The position numbers and the translations under genes were made by a program. A stretch of 64,000 bases of DNA from Lunularia cruciata (Eukaryota; Streptophyta; Marchantiopsida; Lunulariales; Lunulariaceae), in assembly GCA_948567375.1 (NCBI GenBank), contig OX419755.1, positions 41,235,001 through 41,299,000 of the forward strand, given 5' to 3'. Shown here one piece after another: positions 1 through 11,800 of the stretch (the first letter of the stretch is position 1; each line of letters starts with the position of its first letter). A model generated the notes under the pieces. It made no database searches. It saw only the letters and a program-made list of their open reading frames with translations, and was not told the DNA's origin.

Positions 1-95
1 AGAAGAACGTAGTCACCATTTAATCTGCAAACTTCAAACTGGGTAAGTCAAGTATTGAAATTCACTCAATGCGAAGACTGTCATTGGTGTTGCAG

Positions 96-224
96 GTTAT
101 GGATGCAGGAAAGATTATTGAGGAGGGTAATCATTTGGATCTCATCAAGCAACAGGGGGTGTATTCAAGAATGTGGGCACTTCAAGAGTCAGAAGGAAGT
201 AATAAGGTCCCAGTAAGGGGATAA
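96..224 (+). CDS. Last exon of an ABCB-type ABC transporter (partial gene)
   Basis: The exon opens after an intron acceptor (tgcag, 91-95) and reads 42 codons to TAA at 222-224. It starts VMDAGKIIEEGNHLDLI and continues through a Q-x-GVYSRMW segment to a short polar tail. This is the extreme C-terminus of the nucleotide-binding domain of ABCB/multidrug-type transporters: the strand after the H-loop (vmd.Gki.E.G.h..L) followed by the terminal Y..mw..Q helix. The rest of the gene lies upstream of the window, so half-size or full-size, organelle targeting and substrate cannot be judged. The reading frame is clean, unlike the decayed transposons to the right. Positions 1-90 are probably intron, since no convincing coding frame joins there. 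Confidence 0.72.
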   Translation, partial: VMDAGKIIEEGNHLDLIKQQGVYSRMWALQESEGSNKVPVRG

Positions 225-860
225 TTTTTTGAGGAAGCATGACGGATTAGTTTGAAGGCCAACCAGAAGGAAATTGCCTTACTTGTACAGCAGATAGAGG
301 TGTCAATTGTTGCCGGTGTCACACCCGTGTTGTGTGTGTAAATGAATCTTTCATTCATTGGTTTGTATGTTGCGAGAGACTCTACCATGTACATTAAGCC
401 GTGGGGAATACACGAGAAAAAGATGTTGAGGTCATTATCATTGTCGATGTTTTTCTCTTCCCCTACATAATCAGTTTTCCATGTTTACCTGAATTAAGTG
501 CCAGTGACCAGTGCTAGCAACTGTCAAGCTAATGATGATGATGTATTGCATGCGAGTCCTTTTGGTTGAGTAATAGCTGACTTTTCACAAGCAACCAGTT
601 CAACTGAAGTAAATGAAGCATACCCAATCTGACAGGGACATTCTGATATTCTGGGATCTGTGGAGAAAGACTTACACATCCGCTGGAAATGCTGCAGTTT
701 TTATATCATACTCCCCCCTCCTGTAATGTTTGTCTCCCGCGGTTGTTTTGTAGCCTAGATTAACCTGCTCCTGTTCAAATGGTTTGATGCCTGGTACATG
801 TCTGGATCATGATCAATCGTTCGTTCTGCAATCGAACGTTGGAAATGGAATAAATTGTAC
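225..860 (+). other. Probable 3' UTR and polyadenylation region of the ABCB gene
   Basis: The segment after the transporter stop codon is non-coding and T-rich. It contains an AATAAA hexamer at 849-854, a plausible cleavage signal. No other gene is visible here. The true 3' end cannot be fixed from sequence alone. Confidence 0.4.
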
Positions 861-1266
861 TAGGAGAATCTTCAAAGTCTAGCATGTTTCGAAAATAACC
901 CAGCTCATACACATATGAGCAAATTATCCAGTTTTTAAATTCCACCCGCCATTTGGAACGGGACGGAGAGAGTTCTACCCTAAGGTTAAGAGGAAGCCTA
1001 AGCTGGAATATGTGAGAAAATGAAGAGGAAGAATGATTAATCTCGGATTATTGGGATTATGTAGGACATAGACAAGCTCTTGAAGATCAAGAGCTATGTC
1101 TGATTGACATGACTAATTGGTATGAATGATTTTGTACATGATTGATTTGTTAGATTTGTTATGAATAATTATAGTGTTTATGCAAGTTTGTTAAAAGGTT
1201 GGAGTGAGAATCTTTGCAGTCACAATTATATCAATAGCTATTTATGAGTTATTTGGTTCCGACCAT

Positions 1267-1342
1267 CTACTATATTAAAGTTTTTTATTTGGGTGTTAGA
1301 GTTACTACTATATTAAAGTTTTTTATTTGGGTGTTAGAGTTA
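1267..1342 (+). repeat. 38-bp tandem duplication
   Basis: Two head-to-tail copies of a 38-bp unit (1267-1304 and 1305-1342) appear identical by eye. The unit is AT-rich. The duplication lies just left of the oldest family-A relic. The ORFs running through it are by-products of the repeat. Confidence 0.9.
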
Positions 1343-2808
1343 CTGTTCACACCTTTACCGCTCCCTTTTGCATTTTCAGATACGCCATTAGAGTTGGATC
1401 TCCGTACCACTCCAAGGGGTATACTTCAAAGTGCAATTCCAAAAAAATTGCTTTTTCTATGTTGAACTCTGTAAATCTTTGCTATGGTGGACAAAGGTCA
1501 GTAAGTGAAATTTAGATTTTCTTAACTTGAATGGGTGTGGTTTGATGGTGTAATGCAGATTGGCATAGCGTATGGAATGTTGAGAGCTGATTTTGATCAT
1601 TTGATTATATAGAAAAAATGAGCAAAGAAATCGGATATAGGAATTGGTGATATCTTCGAGCTTGGTGTGATCAATGCAAATCTTCTATATCTTTTGCTCT
1701 ATTTTGATTTTAGTTGAGTAAATCATGTGAGGAATACATTATTCAGTTTATTGCACATCTAACAATCAAGTTGACAATTGAGCAAATTGTGTGCAAAAGT
1801 GTTGCCTCAATTTCAAGAAAGTGAGGTCATGGATATCCAATCCCTCATTGATTGGGAAGTTTTTTTGAGAGTGTGAAGGTTGAGTTGGACATTTCTACTT
1901 GCAGATTGTGGTCAAGCTTAAAATCAAGATCAAATTGAGGAACCCATTCCAAATTAGTAGGGATTCAAATTTGCAAGAGAAAAAAACCTCATTTGACTTT
2001 AAGAGGCTTTGAAGGCTTCAAAGCATTCAAAGCATAGGGATGTGGGCTAGAGTGGTTACAGAGGCCAACTTGCTATCATGAAACTAGCAAAGTTAAGGAA
2101 ATTTTTTATAAGAATTAGTCAAACTCCATCCACATATCAATTATTTTGCATTGCAATGTTTAAAGTCTAGATCTCTGATTCTTGACCTAGCTCTTAAGCC
2201 AACTAGTCTACTACTAATTGTTGGCCTAAAGATTGGTGGACTCATATTAGCTTTTGCTAGAAGAGTACATTTCATTTTATCCTTGGTGATCATGGTAGCA
2301 TAAGAGTAGATAAATACTCCTATTATGTCAAAATGCCAAATAATGATGGAGTCAATCCAATATGGATTCATGAGATGGAAGGTTATCATTTGGATTTCTT
2401 GTGATTGGATCCCTTCCATTATCTACTTCTTATTTGTGTGCCATGTTGTTTGAGGCGCCTTGATATTTGGAGTGGTGCTTTGGTGTGCTCTCTGTAGTGA
2501 AATTAGAGTAATGACTGTTTAGACTAATTATGTTTCTCTCTGGTGAGGTAAGAATTGATGACTTGTAGATCATGAGAGTGCATGTTGTGATAGCAAGTTA
2601 TAGGTTGCACTTTCTCCTAGTATAGTTGTCACGGTTAGAGGTACTTAGGTGGCATTAGTAGGTGGTATTCAACTATTGAGGATACTTGGTGATAGTACTT
2701 GGTCATTGTGGTTGTAGTGTTTGGGATGCATTTGCATGATGGAGTTTTTTGGGAATTTTAGAGGAGTTTTTGCTCTAGAATTCCCAATAGGTTTATGTAA
2801 AGTGGTAT

Positions 2809-4330
2809 GTGATATCAATTGGTATCACAGGTCCCATTGCAAGAGGAGTTGATTCTAGTGTCGAGTTTGACACTAGAACTAACCTAGTTGAGAGTTCACA
2901 CTGTGTGTCCACACTGTGTTGCGGGATATGGACAAGATGTATGGAGACTCCAAAAGCCCCAAGTGTTACTTTGGTACAATGGGTACCATTAAGTTGTATG
3001 ATTTCATCTAGAAGTTTGATAATTAGTATGATTTACATTAGATGCGGAACCTAAATTTGTTCACACTTTTCATGGCATAAAAGGGCTTATTCCAATACTT
3101 GAAGGTTTTATAAATGATTATTATGAGTTTAGGCAAGCACACATAGGATATTGACTTGTGGAGACAATATTGGTCTCTAAACTACATCTCCATCACTTCA
3201 AGTTCAGTTTATAGAGATCAACAAGCAATGCTCACAAATTTTAGTTCTAGTAGTATTGGTGTATCCAATGGTGGAACTCTCATTGGAGATGGTGATATTA
3301 TGAGTAATGGTACTACTACAAGAGGTGGTGGAATACTAAGGTTTAACCCCATGGTGGAGTTCTTTGAATGCTTCAAGTAGAACTACCAAGGAGTGTCGAT
3401 TGGCAAGGTGAAGAGCTTGCAAGAGTTCCAATGGAAGTTGGAGAGAGAGCCTACATGAGGCATACACTTGCATGAGGTTGTTGATTGATTTCACTCAAGG
3501 AGTTATTGAGGCACATGTTGTCTAATTTTGATATGAAAGGGCGCTATGACATAGGGTGCATGATGCTACATTATTATAGGGTACGTCACCAACTTTTGCA
3601 ATGGTTTTTGGTTTTGTAGAGTTTATTGAGCTCAATATGATAGAGGAAAGAGTGATGATATTTGGGTTTGGTAGAGAGACCTCATCCATAGCATTTGCTT
3701 CTTCTAGTGTGTAGTAGAGTACCCCACTCCGTGTATTAGTCCAATAACAATATATCCAATTTGACTTATGTTGGTTTTTGAATGCAGAGTGGATAACATT
3801 GGCCTTGTGGAGTGAATGGAGTGCTCAATGCACCTAGATCCTTACCCTCATTTCTGGTCAATAGTAACCAACAAGTGGTGGTTTTGTTGTTAGACTTGTG
3901 ATGGATTACACCACAAGAAGGAGTGTACCCAAGCAGGTAAGCATGATACCTCTAGAGCACCTCAACCAACACAGAGATAGTATGATCATTGCCTTAGATT
4001 TGGTCACACTAGTGACCAAGACTTTGACCTACACTTGAAGTTATGGCATGATAGGGCTACTATAGCAAGAGGTAGAAGAGTCATAATCATTGAGCTTGAG
4101 GTGGTAGTGGTAGAGGACCTGCCCTTGGTAGGAGCACAATAATTTCTCTACTTGAAATTGAGCATTTGGAGTATAGCTTAGAGAAGATCATATTCAAGTG
4201 TCGAGGCTTCCACCTCTTATATTGGTGATAGAGATGTCCTTGACTTCATGTGTGGATCAACTTAGGTAGATGCATATGTTGTAGTGACCAAGAGTAAAAT
4301 ACATGCTTTTGAGCCTAAAGGAGCATCAAT
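2809..4330 (+). pseudogene. A0 gag remnant with degraded zinc knuckle
   Basis: Broken frames reproduce the family-A capsid region. The tract around 3156-3380 carries WRQYWSLNYISIT and a Ser/Gly/Thr-rich stretch that also occur in A1 and A2. Near 3980-4030 a zinc-knuckle-like segment reads YDHCLRFGHTSDQD, so the last cysteine of the CX2CX4HX4C pattern is lost (Asp). Several in-frame stops interrupt it. The protein would have been the structural nucleocapsid/capsid of virus-like particles. Confidence 0.6.
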
Positions 4331-4379
4331 GGAGTTGAATTCAAAAACAAAAAAGGTTGGTAGATAGGTCATGTTTCCC

Positions 4380-5010
4380 TAGTCTTTCACACTTTTTGAG
4401 GCACTACAAACAATATCCATGGGTCCTAAATGTCCTAGTGCAAGTGAGGTAGATAGAGTGCAAGGTGGAACAAATACTAGTTGGCCACCTATTTATACCA
4501 ATACTTTGTCTTTAATAATGATAGGAAGGGCTCAATTGATTATGCACTCCCTTTTGTTCTCAACCTTTGACAAGTTTACATTGGAGGTTGATCCAACTCT
4601 AGTGTTCCAATATGCTGCCATCCTTTGTGAGACTAGGGATGGTGTGGTTATTACTTCTTCTGCAAAGGTGGTTGATGGTGGAGCCAACTTGGTTGAGGAG
4701 CATGAGATCCTTTTGGCTAACAAGTAAATGAAGATCCTTTTGGCTGACAAGTAGATACTACTAGATTGGAGGAGTCACCTACTAGACTTGTATTGAGCTA
4801 GGTTTATGCCTAGAATTGTCCTATTGGACAACCAAAGTGGTATTTCAATTCTTTTGGACCTTCAAGGAAGGTCTATATATTTTTGAATATTTTAACAAAC
4901 TTTGGTACTCAACTCCTTATGTTAGGAAAGGTCGCAATTCTTAATCTTGGGCTACAAAAGACTCATGTTGAGAGATATTCATTTCAAATCCAAACATCTT
5001 TGGGTGGTAG
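4380..5010 (+). pseudogene. A0 protease-region remnant
   Basis: An open frame at 4419-4727 encodes MGPKCPSASEVD and VLFQYAAILCE-like segments that align with the same place in A1 (20030-20400) and A2 (47580-47900), just before the aspartic protease. The DSG-type active site region near 4890-4930 is frameshifted. The remnant ends where the inverted family-B LTR fragment starts. Confidence 0.5.
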
Positions 5011-5021
5011 TTTCACCCATA

Positions 5022-5496
5022 GTTTATATATTTGTGAAATAATTACATATCAAAGTTACTAATTGCCAAGTAACTCAAGTTACTAAGTAAAAAGTCATAT
5101 AAAGTCAAAAGTCTAAGAGAATATCCAAATTCATGAGAATAATTCCCTAAGTATATGATCTTAGCTTCACCCAATACTAAGTCAAGGACTCTTTCACATT
5201 GGCTATTATTGGATTATTGAAAAATCCATACCAAAATATTTGTGAGTCCAAGAGTTCTCAACTCATTCCTCAAAGCCAAACACCTAAGAAAAATATAAAA
5301 TTAATATCCTAAAATCCAAAATAGTAATGTTCATTCTTTTATCTTCTTCTAAAGAAGAGTCATCTCTATCTTGGCTATGACTAACTTTGGGTAATCATGA
5401 CTAATATAAAAGCTTGTTACAAAAGATATATTAAACTACTTACAATACCAAACTAAATATCCCAATACATCATTCATGCATCAATGGGTGTTAAAG
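5022..5496 (-). mobile_element. Truncated solo LTR of family B, inverted
   Basis: The reverse complement matches the element B LTR (32850-33541) from its start (the gggtgtta end near 5490) to the tract around the TATA box (near 5025). The last 190 bp or so of the LTR are missing. It shares the GTAAC/GTTAC dyad tract and the ccaagagttctcaactc segment with B but is much more diverged, so it is an older insertion. It ends the A0 relic. Confidence 0.75.
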
Positions 5497-8122
5497 GTGA
5501 TGATCATCTATATTTGATTTTTTTTCCATAGATAGAAGTTCATCTTGAATGGCCTCAAGCTAATTAGATCCAAATATGGTCAAGGTTTTGATGTAGAATA
5601 ATACACAATCAATGCATTAGGAGCCTTCAAAATTCTCATATTTCTGAACTTGAGTGCAAACTCTAGTACCCTAATATGGAGAAGGCAATTGAACATCTAG
5701 AGCAATATGAAATTTTTACATTCAAGTATAAATAATGGAGATCTTTGGGACCTATGTGGACTAAGAGTTAGAAGACAATGATGGTGAAGATGGTAGTGAA
5801 GAAGGTAATGGAAGAGGAATTTTTGGAGTTAAAGGAATTGTTGAGAGGAGATAAGTTAGAAGAAAGAGAAGAAATGAAATTTTTTGATCATGGATGAGGT
5901 CCAATTGAATATCTTGACTGAATAGAAACTATATATCCCTTAAAAGATGCAATCATAAGAAATGTATTGTAGTCTAGCACAAAGACAAAAACAAAGAATT
6001 GGGTGAGAGACAAAGACAAAAATAGCAAATTGGATGATGGAGGAAAAACATTTGGGGAGAGGAATTTCCAAGAATGAGAGAAAGGAGATGAATTGGGAGA
6101 GGAGAGACATTTGAGAAAATTGAATTGGGAAATTCTTGTGTTGTGAGAGTTTCAAATGATGTGAGAGTTTTGAAGGTAGTTTGAGAGTTTTGAAGGCTGA
6201 GAGAGTGTCTAAGGTAGCAAGAGATATCAATGGCATTGGATTTCCCTTACCCACAAGTGATGAAGGAAGAAAACATGGAAATCTTTCACAAAGGAGATTG
6301 GGCAATAAATTTCCACACCTCCAGATCACCAAACTTTCATCAGTTGGTGTTGGATGGATAAATACTAGATCAGAGTGTCTATTCAAGAGACAAACCTTGA
6401 CAAAATGGGTCTAAAAGTTTTTCTTAGCATGGAATATCCACATCCCCATGTAAGTATACTTGACACTTCATTCATTCTTTGCTAGAGGCTTATTCATTCT
6501 TTGCTAGAAGAATCCTTTCTTGTATAGCGGGTTCTTTTCTAGAAAGTTATTCATTCATTGTTGGATGGTTCTTCTTATCAAGTATTATTTGTGTGTACAT
6601 GGGGTATTTTCTAGAGGGTTATTTTATTATTTGTAGTAAAGTTCTTTTAATGAATGTTCTTTTCTTGCACATTGGGTTCATTTTTGCTTTTAGATGTTTT
6701 TGCACCAATGACATTAGTTTCATTTGTGCATCTCTTACATAACATTAACTTTCTAAGTAGATACCTTTTGAGTTTGATATTCAAAATTGCTATGAGCCCT
6801 ATCAGGTGATAATTGATAAACAAGAAGTGGATCCAATTAAATTTTGAGAAGTGTTGTTTCTCCTTATAATTGGTTCTTTTTTGCTTTTACATATTTCTGC
6901 ACCAATGACACTAGTTTCATTTTTTCACTTGTTACATGACATGAAATTCCAAATTAGATACCTTTTGAGTTGATCATTCAACCCTTGAAAGGCCTATCAT
7001 AGTGTTATTGTAATTGTCTAGAAAAGAAAAACATAATGCAAATTTTCTGGTTTTGCACGCGTGGTAGAGTAGAAGTACTAGCTTAGTGCATACAACATAT
7101 GGTAACTAAACTAAAGGAGATGTTTGACTATAGAAGATCTATCATGCTCAAGATTAAAGGGGATTTTTGACTAGTGAAGGATCATGCTCAAGATTTATTA
7201 ATATATTGGTGTTTGTCTTTGTGGATCCTTGAGCAAAGTGGTAAGTTTTACAGAATAGTTTTATTTTGTAATTTCCTTGGTTTTCTTTTTCTTTTGTCAT
7301 TGGAATTTGATTTTCCTCACTGTTCGGCAGCACATACCAGCATAGGCAGATGCATATATGCCATCATTTTGAAACCCTAATGCAAACCCATGTAGATTGA
7401 GTTATCCAAACCTGTATGTAGCACATACCAATGCATACCCAACTAGATAGTCAGAACCCTAGCGCACACCAGGTTTGTCTCAACAAATCCTAGCACAGCC
7501 AAGCAAATACCAGCGTATACATGCACATACTTGCATGATTAGGGTAATTTCCTAGATCTATTGAGTTTTAGAGTGTGAGACACTACAAGACAGTATTATC
7601 TTGCACATTTTTACACCGTGGATGTCTTAAAACATTCCTAAGAACTATGTATAGATTAGTCCTATGTTATGTATTTGTATTGTGGTATGTAATACTAACT
7701 CAAGTTTATATTATGTATGTTGTAAGCATGTGGTTTACTCTTTGAAACTTGTGTTGCCAATGCATCTATGTACAGATTTTGTGTCATCTTGGAACAAGGA
7801 AACAAAGAAGTCCAAAGTTGGGGGAGGGGGTTCACTTTGAGTGTACATGTGATTTGTGAAGCACTTGCTTTGCCAGGTGATAGAACATATATGAATAGAT
7901 CTGTTCCATACACTTTAGTTATGGATTTGTTTCCTATTTGGGATCAAACAACATGTAGGTATATTGCATGTGAGTGTGCATATCCATCATTTTTCCCTTT
8001 TCTCCAAATGGTGGGTTCTCTCTTTGTCTCAACTAGGAGACCCAAAGTTATGCATGGACAAATGATTATGAATGTGAAGATCAAAATTGGAAAATAGATG
8101 TAGAGGACTATGATTGGGTAGA
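5497..8122. other. Undetermined intergenic sequence
   Basis: No conserved protein domain or gene structure was recognised. Open frames at 5940-6386 (-), 6181-6414 (+) and 7768-8097 (+) have no recognisable motif. The 109-codon frame at 7768-8097 has a plausible composition but no family I can name. The segment is AT-rich and probably consists of decayed repeats. Confidence 0.5.
6674..6995 (+). repeat. Imperfect direct duplication, about 200-bp period
   Basis: The segment at 6674-6795 (ttttgctttta, gcaccaatgaca, gtttcatt, ataccttttgag) recurs in the same order at 6872-6995. The copies differ by substitutions and small gaps. No coding role was seen. Confidence 0.7.
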
Positions 8123-8546
8123 TGTAACAATATGGAGTTTAGTGATGAAGTTAGTCACCGTTAAAAAAATAGTAAATAGGCTAAATTAGCCTAAAATATT
8201 CTAGAAGCATCCAAGAGGCTTCTTGGGAAGCTTTTGGCTAGCTTAGTTTGCACCCCAAGTAGATAGCTTCTAGAAGGAAACTTCTATAAGCTTCCAACTA
8301 GCTTAGCTTGCATGCCAAGTAGACGGTTTCTAGAAGGAAGCTTCTTGAGAAGCTTCTTGATTAACTTGGCTTGCATTCCAAGAAAGTGGTTCAAGGCAGC
8401 TTCTTGAGAAGCTTCTCAAGAGCCTTGTATGCTCTCTATAAATACTAAAGCCAAAGCTCATGCTAGGCATTTGGAGTTTTCCACACTTGAGTGTCTCAAT
8501 TGATCTTCCGTTCTCTTATTTCTCTCCTTGGTCTTGATCTTTTCCA
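8123..8546 (+). repeat. Element D 5' LTR (424 bp)
   Basis: Starts TGTAACAAT and ends ttttcca. The terminal CA and the 3' partner at 13435-13800 support the limits. A TATAAATA box lies at 8437-8444. Upstream of it are repeated TTCnnGAA / GAAnnTTC dyads, described in a separate entry. Confidence 0.88.
8200..8420 (+). promoter_or_regulatory. Heat-shock-element-like array in the D 5' LTR promoter
   Basis: Alternating TTC/GAA units with 2-bp spacing recur here. TTC 8268-8270, GAA 8273-8275, then GAA 8277-8279 and TTC 8282-8284. A second cluster has TTC 8328-8330, GAA 8333-8335, GAA 8337-8339, TTC 8342-8344, GAA 8349-8351 and TTC 8354-8356. Further dyads lie near 8205 and 8405-8416. Heat-shock factors bind trimers of inverted nGAAn units. 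The array sits just upstream of the TATA box at 8437. A heat response is inferred, not shown. Confidence 0.6.
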
Positions 8547-8547
8547 T

Positions 8548-8567
8548 TGGTACCATAGTAAGAATGG
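8548..8567 (+). promoter_or_regulatory. Element D primer binding site
   Basis: TGGTACCATAG follows the LTR end after one base. It resembles the initiator-Met tRNA complement TGGTATCAGAGC with a few changes, as expected for a decayed plant LTR element. Confidence 0.6.
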
Positions 8568-9700
8568 GATGGATTGAATTTATGGATCACCAAATCCATT
8601 TTGGCAAAACCATTAGAATTTTTGTATTTGGGTACTACTCAAGCATTGTTTCACATAGCTCATCACATCACGCTTTGGGTAGGATTTTTTGAATATAATC
8701 ACTTTGTCCAAGGAACCCTTGGTACTTCCAATTGTAACTTATGGAGAATGATGGATATGTTGCATCTATGTGTTAATAAATTAGATAGATTGGGGGTGTT
8801 GTGATAGAGTAGTAACCATGGCGGCAATGAAAATGTTATCGTTGCTATGGAGCAACAAATCAAGCACCTTACTCAATTGTTGGATAAACAAGATCATCAA
8901 CAATAAGAACATGCAGAGAGAGTACCAGTTTGAGAAGGAGAAGACCAAATCCGATTTCAAAACCCAAGTTTTTTGAAGGTAAGAATCTCCCAAGTGGTTG
9001 GGGAATTTGTGTTTGACTACAAACATTATTTCAAATCTACCAATCTTTAAGATGAACAAAAATAGATTCTCTTGGCTTCTAGCCATTTGGATGGAATAAC
9101 AAAGTTATGGTAGCGATTCCAAGTGGAGCAAGCTGAACAACAAATTGTTGCACCAATCTTGACATGGGAAAAATTCAAGAGTGCAATAATTGGTCAATTC
9201 CAAGTTATAAATGCCACACAAGTTGTATGAGATAAGTTGGCAGAGTTGAAGCAAATTGGCTCTGTAAGAAGTTACGTCATGCAATTCTTGAGCACCATCA
9301 TGCAAATTCCAAATATATTGGAAGGTGAAGCTTTGGATCAATTTGTGAGGAGCTTGAAGTCATGAACCCAATTAGACGTAACTATGTGAGAGCCACAACA
9401 CTTGGAGGAAGCCAGGCGGTTGGCCAAACGCTTGGATTCCTTGGTTGCAACAACTTGATCATGACCTTGACCTCCACAGAACCTACCAGTACACTCCACA
9501 CGAGTGGAGAAGTTGGCACTAATGGATATTAATACCATTCAATGGAGACCACTTGGCACTATAGATAGAGAAAATTTGCAAAAAAATGGGAGTTGTTTCT
9601 ATTGTTGCCAAATTGGACATTGCATCATTGAATGTCCACTCAAGAATGGGCGACCTTGACAAATTACCCAGATGGAGTTTGTGAAGAAAAATGATCAAAG
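8560..9700 (+). pseudogene. Element D gag remnant
   Basis: Broken frames cover a retrotransposon gag (matrix/capsid region about 8900-9400). A CCHC zinc knuckle at 9594-9635 reads C-FY-C-CQIG-H-CIIE-C, so all four metal ligands are intact. The capsid part carries multiple stops, several of them TGG-to-TGA/TAG or CAA-to-TAA type changes. Confidence 0.65.
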
Positions 9701-9739
9701 AAACAAGGAATCCTAGTAGGAGATTTTGAACTGCCTATT

Positions 9740-10010
9740 GGGACCTTGATTAGTTCCAATGGGATCAAAGGCTCGACTTATGCAAGTTTGCTTCACTTGC
9801 AAGGTATGATATTTGATCATGGTTGTAGGATTTTGGTTCTTTCAAAAAGTTTTGAGTATTGCATGTCCATGCAATTAGCAAAAGAATTACATATTCCTAT
9901 CAAGCCAATAATTGGAAATAGATTGATGATTGCAGATAGTAGAAAGGGTTCTGCAATCTATTTTTCACATCACATCCTATGACATTCTAGATTGGGAAGG
10001 AGTATTTGAG
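9740..10010 (+). pseudogene. Element D aspartic protease remnant
   Basis: The frame from 9746 reads through a YASLLHLQG and FDHGCRILVLSKSFEYC pattern. The DHG triplet sits where the retropepsin DSG/DTG active site belongs, followed by the usual hydrophobic strand and helix. The frame stops at 9982. The second conserved protease strand is not readable. Confidence 0.5.
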
Positions 10011-10180
10011 TATATGAGATTTTTTGTGACACTTCTATACATGATGTCAATTTAGGGTTTCCTTGGCTTGAATGTAATAAGATTCAATTTGATTGGACCC
10101 GACTATAAATTCAAGTATAACACCAAGGTAAGAATTTCCAATTAGGTTGTTTGGCACCTTTGAGTAAGACACCTAAGAAT

Positions 10181-10420
10181 AGTCAATCCCAAGATGTGAA
10201 GTTTGTCAAGAAAGTAGCGATAAAGCAAGCCTTGAAGGAAGATAAGTCCCAAGATACGAAGTTTGTTAGGAAAATAGCCAAAGAGTAAGCTTTGAAAGAA
10301 GATAAGTCCCAAGATGGGAATTTTTTCAAGGAAGCAGCCATAGAGCAAGCTTTGAAGGAAGATAAGTCACTAGATGGTAAGTTTGTCAATGAAGCAACTA
10401 TAGAGTAAGCTTTGGAGGAA
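10181..10420 (+). repeat. Four 60-bp tandem repeats between protease and RT of element D
   Basis: Units start at 10181, 10241, 10301 and 10361. Each is exactly 60 bp, so the reading frame is kept and a charged 20-residue unit (DKSQD, KFV, KE, ALKE) is repeated. Some units contain TAG stops. The array would have formed a polar linker in the Gag-Pol polyprotein. Confidence 0.9.
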
Positions 10421-10499
10421 AATAATTCTATTTTTGCAGTGTGGATCAAGTTGATTGCAGAAGGAGAATCTAAGGAAGGTCAAGAGCCTCATCAAGCAA

Positions 10500-11800
10500 T
10501 AGTTGATCAAATAGTTTAGGAGTTTTCAGACATTTTCCGGATGATTTGCCAAAGGGATTACCCTCCAATCATGGTATGCCCTTCAAGATTGAGTTATTGC
10601 CCAAGAGTACTCCAATGAGTAGACCAATCTATCGGCTCTCACCAAAGGAGTAGAGGAGTTGCGAACAACACTTATGGAGTTCTTGGAGAAGGATTCCATA
10701 TGACATATTACATCTCCTTGGAGAGCATCAACACTATTTGTTCCAAAGAAGGATGGAGGACTTTGTTTCTATATTACCATGGGCTAAATAAACAGAAAGT
10801 GAAGAATGCATATCCCTTGCCTTGAATTGATGACTTGCTTGATCAATTGAGTGGAGCACAATACTTCTCCAAGTTGGATCTTTGCAATGGCCATTGGCAA
10901 CCCCCCTCTCCCCCCCCCCCCCATTGATAAGGAGGATGTGCAAAAGATTACCTTTTGCACAAGGTATGGGCATTTTCAATGGAGAGTTCTACCTTTAGGG
11001 TTCACTAATGCTCTAGCAGTCTTCATGGATCAGATGCATAGAGTGTTGGATGGACTATTGGATTGATACATGGTGGTGTTCTTGGACAAAATTTTAATCT
11101 ATAGCAAGATGGAGGTAGAACACGCAGATCATGTGTGAGAAGTCCTAAGGCAACTATGTCAATGGAAGTTTTATTGCAAGAAGTCAAAGTGTACCTTTTG
11201 GCAAAAGGAAGTTACCTTCTTGGGTCACAAGATCTCCTCAAAAGGGATCAAGATAAAAGAGGAGAAAATCAAATCCATTATTGATTGGCCTATTCCAAAG
11301 GAGGCCATAGAGGTGTGAGCATTTAATGGATTGGCAAGTTTTTACCAATGGTTCATCCATTATTATGTGAACATGGCAGCACCATTGACCAACCTCTAAG
11401 AGGAAAACTCAAGCTTTCAATGGACCACCAAGCATGAAGAAGCATTCCAAAAGTTGAAAAATATGGTGTCTTCAAGACCCATTCTTTAACCATATGATCC
11501 TCAACTACCTTGTGTCATTAACTTTGATGCTTCTAACTTTACCATTGGAGTTTTGTTGCAGTAGAATTCCTAGATGGGTTACATCCCATTGCCTTTATGT
11601 CTCACCATTAAACAATGCAAAAAGGAATTACTTTGCACAAGATCAAGAAAAACTAGCAACGTTATATGCCACCAAGGTATGGAGGCATTACCTCTTGGGA
11701 AAACAAGTGATCATGCAAACCAATCACAAACCCTTGTTGCAGACATTACATTTGGAACACATGAAAAGTCAATATCATTGATAGGAGGAGCAAATCCAAT
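10500..11800 (+). pseudogene. Element D reverse transcriptase and RNase H remnant
   Basis: RT segments are readable in shifting frames: KITFCTRYGHFQWRVLPLGFTNA (about 10940-11010), FLDKILIYSK in place of the F.DDI.VYS catalytic box (about 11080), then CTFWQKEVTFLGHKIS. RNase H appears as INFDASNFTIGVLLQ (about 11515-11560) and QTNHKPLLQTL. The catalytic DD is changed (DK) and numerous stops are present. A C-tract at 10898-10922 interrupts the RT. Confidence 0.75.

Larger units (their letters stand above)
1350..5021 (+). mobile_element. A0: old, truncated family-A Ty3/gypsy retrotransposon
   Basis: This block aligns colinearly with the 5' half of element A1: the end of the L terminal repeat (about 1350-1620), a long leader, gag, zinc knuckles and protease. 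Similarity stops at about 5021, where a reverse-strand family-B LTR fragment begins. No methyltransferase, reverse transcriptase or integrase follows, so this is a 5' fragment. It is the most diverged family-A copy here and almost lacks CG dinucleotides. That fits long exposure to methylation-driven C-to-T decay (inference). Confidence 0.75.

Noticed and set aside
5940-6386. 148-codon minus-strand ORF
   Set aside because: Purine-rich plus-strand sequence creates a Ser/Leu/Phe-rich frame with no motif. An overlapping plus-strand frame is equally long.
7768-8097. 109-codon ORF with a faint likeness to plant transposon-associated proteins
   Set aside because: The resemblance rests on a few hydrophobic residues and could not be tied to a named family.
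10898-10922. C-tract as a structural or regulatory element
   Set aside because: It interrupts a decayed RT domain and is best explained as a slippage expansion in dead sequence.
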